A stretch of DNA of 64,000 bases from NCBI GenBank assembly GCA_951812775.1, contig OX638326.1:2615391-2679390 (forward strand). The letters are read 5' to 3'. The notes beneath the pieces are model-generated. The model did not search any database. It was given only the letters and a program-made list of their open reading frames with translations, and was not told the origin of the DNA. Positions 63,954 through 64,000 of the stretch are shown one piece after another; positions within the stretch are counted from its first letter, which is position 1; each line of letters starts with the position of its first letter. The DNA is from an uncultured Alphaproteobacteria bacterium (GTDB taxonomy: Bacteria; Pseudomonadota; Alphaproteobacteria; MPNO01; UBA2964). A program made the position numbers and the translations under genes.

Positions 63954-64000
63954 ATTAGTGAAAACGGGCTTTCGCACCGTAACAGTATATTTCGGAAATG

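Overview
The window reads as one contig of an alphaproteobacterial chromosome, probably a free-living, likely aquatic, Rhodospirillales-like lineage. The lineage is an inference from gene order, not from a search. The supporting blocks are hemC, a hemD/Mic60 gene and a HemY-like gene divergent from tsaD, gpsA, an EVE-domain gene and a Rieske gene; purE-purK next to a tRNA-Thr; and htpX with a DUF1674 (SDHAF4-like) gene, rsmB, rpe and a heparinase. No insertion sequence, integrase, CRISPR array, rRNA gene or replication origin was seen.

Left part (about 1-28,800), core genome with small accessory insertions: a truncated EamA transporter, a small secreted-type protein with a kinase-like/methyltransferase protein, a TauE/SafE exporter, a decayed Abi_C gene, a ThDP enzyme, purine genes, tRNA-Thr(CGT), the heme block (uroporphyrinogen-III synthase and a mitofilin-like protein are a single ORF), tsaD, a PEP-CTERM protein behind a sigma54-like promoter, an FGE-like protein, a frameshifted cupin coupled to gpsA, EVE, Rieske, acetyl-CoA synthetase, a flippase and DUF1674, htpX, rsmB, an SxtJ-like/DUF5989/carbamoyltransferase set, rpe and a heparinase.

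Right part (about 28,800-64,000), a surface-glycan locus. It opens with a UDP-HexNAc-type dehydrogenase divergent from a fused PEP mutase-cytidylyltransferase (phosphonate biosynthesis). Then come a hexanucleotide repeat, a promoter with a dyad, a winged-helix regulator and a NusG paralogue of RfaH type. Just downstream of that paralogue lie a hairpin and a near-exact copy of the ops/JUMPstart element. From there to the window end, about 30 kb, every gene is on the + strand: a pseudaminic-acid module (PseB, PseC, an SpsF/PseF-like protein, PseG, PseI, a PglD-like acyltransferase); methyltransferases, a beta-propeller protein, WbqC and putative glycosyltransferases; a second nonulosonate-like module (KdsC-like phosphatase, short NeuB-family synthase, fold-IV aminotransferase, SDR, AAC(3)-like acetyltransferase, CMP-sugar synthetase); then a transferase, an M14 carboxypeptidase, a PhyH oxygenase, methyltransferases and an MBOAT/SGNH pair.

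Working model: the winged-helix protein and the NusG paralogue control long-range transcription through the ops site. The operon would build a glycan carrying pseudaminic acid and a second, possibly uncharacterised, nonulosonate-like sugar, possibly also a phosphonate. Five genes carry inactivating lesions (Abi_C, cupin, SxtJ-like, radical SAM with a perfect 30-bp inverted repeat, and a small glycosyltransferase-like gene). They may reflect real decay or assembly/amplification errors.
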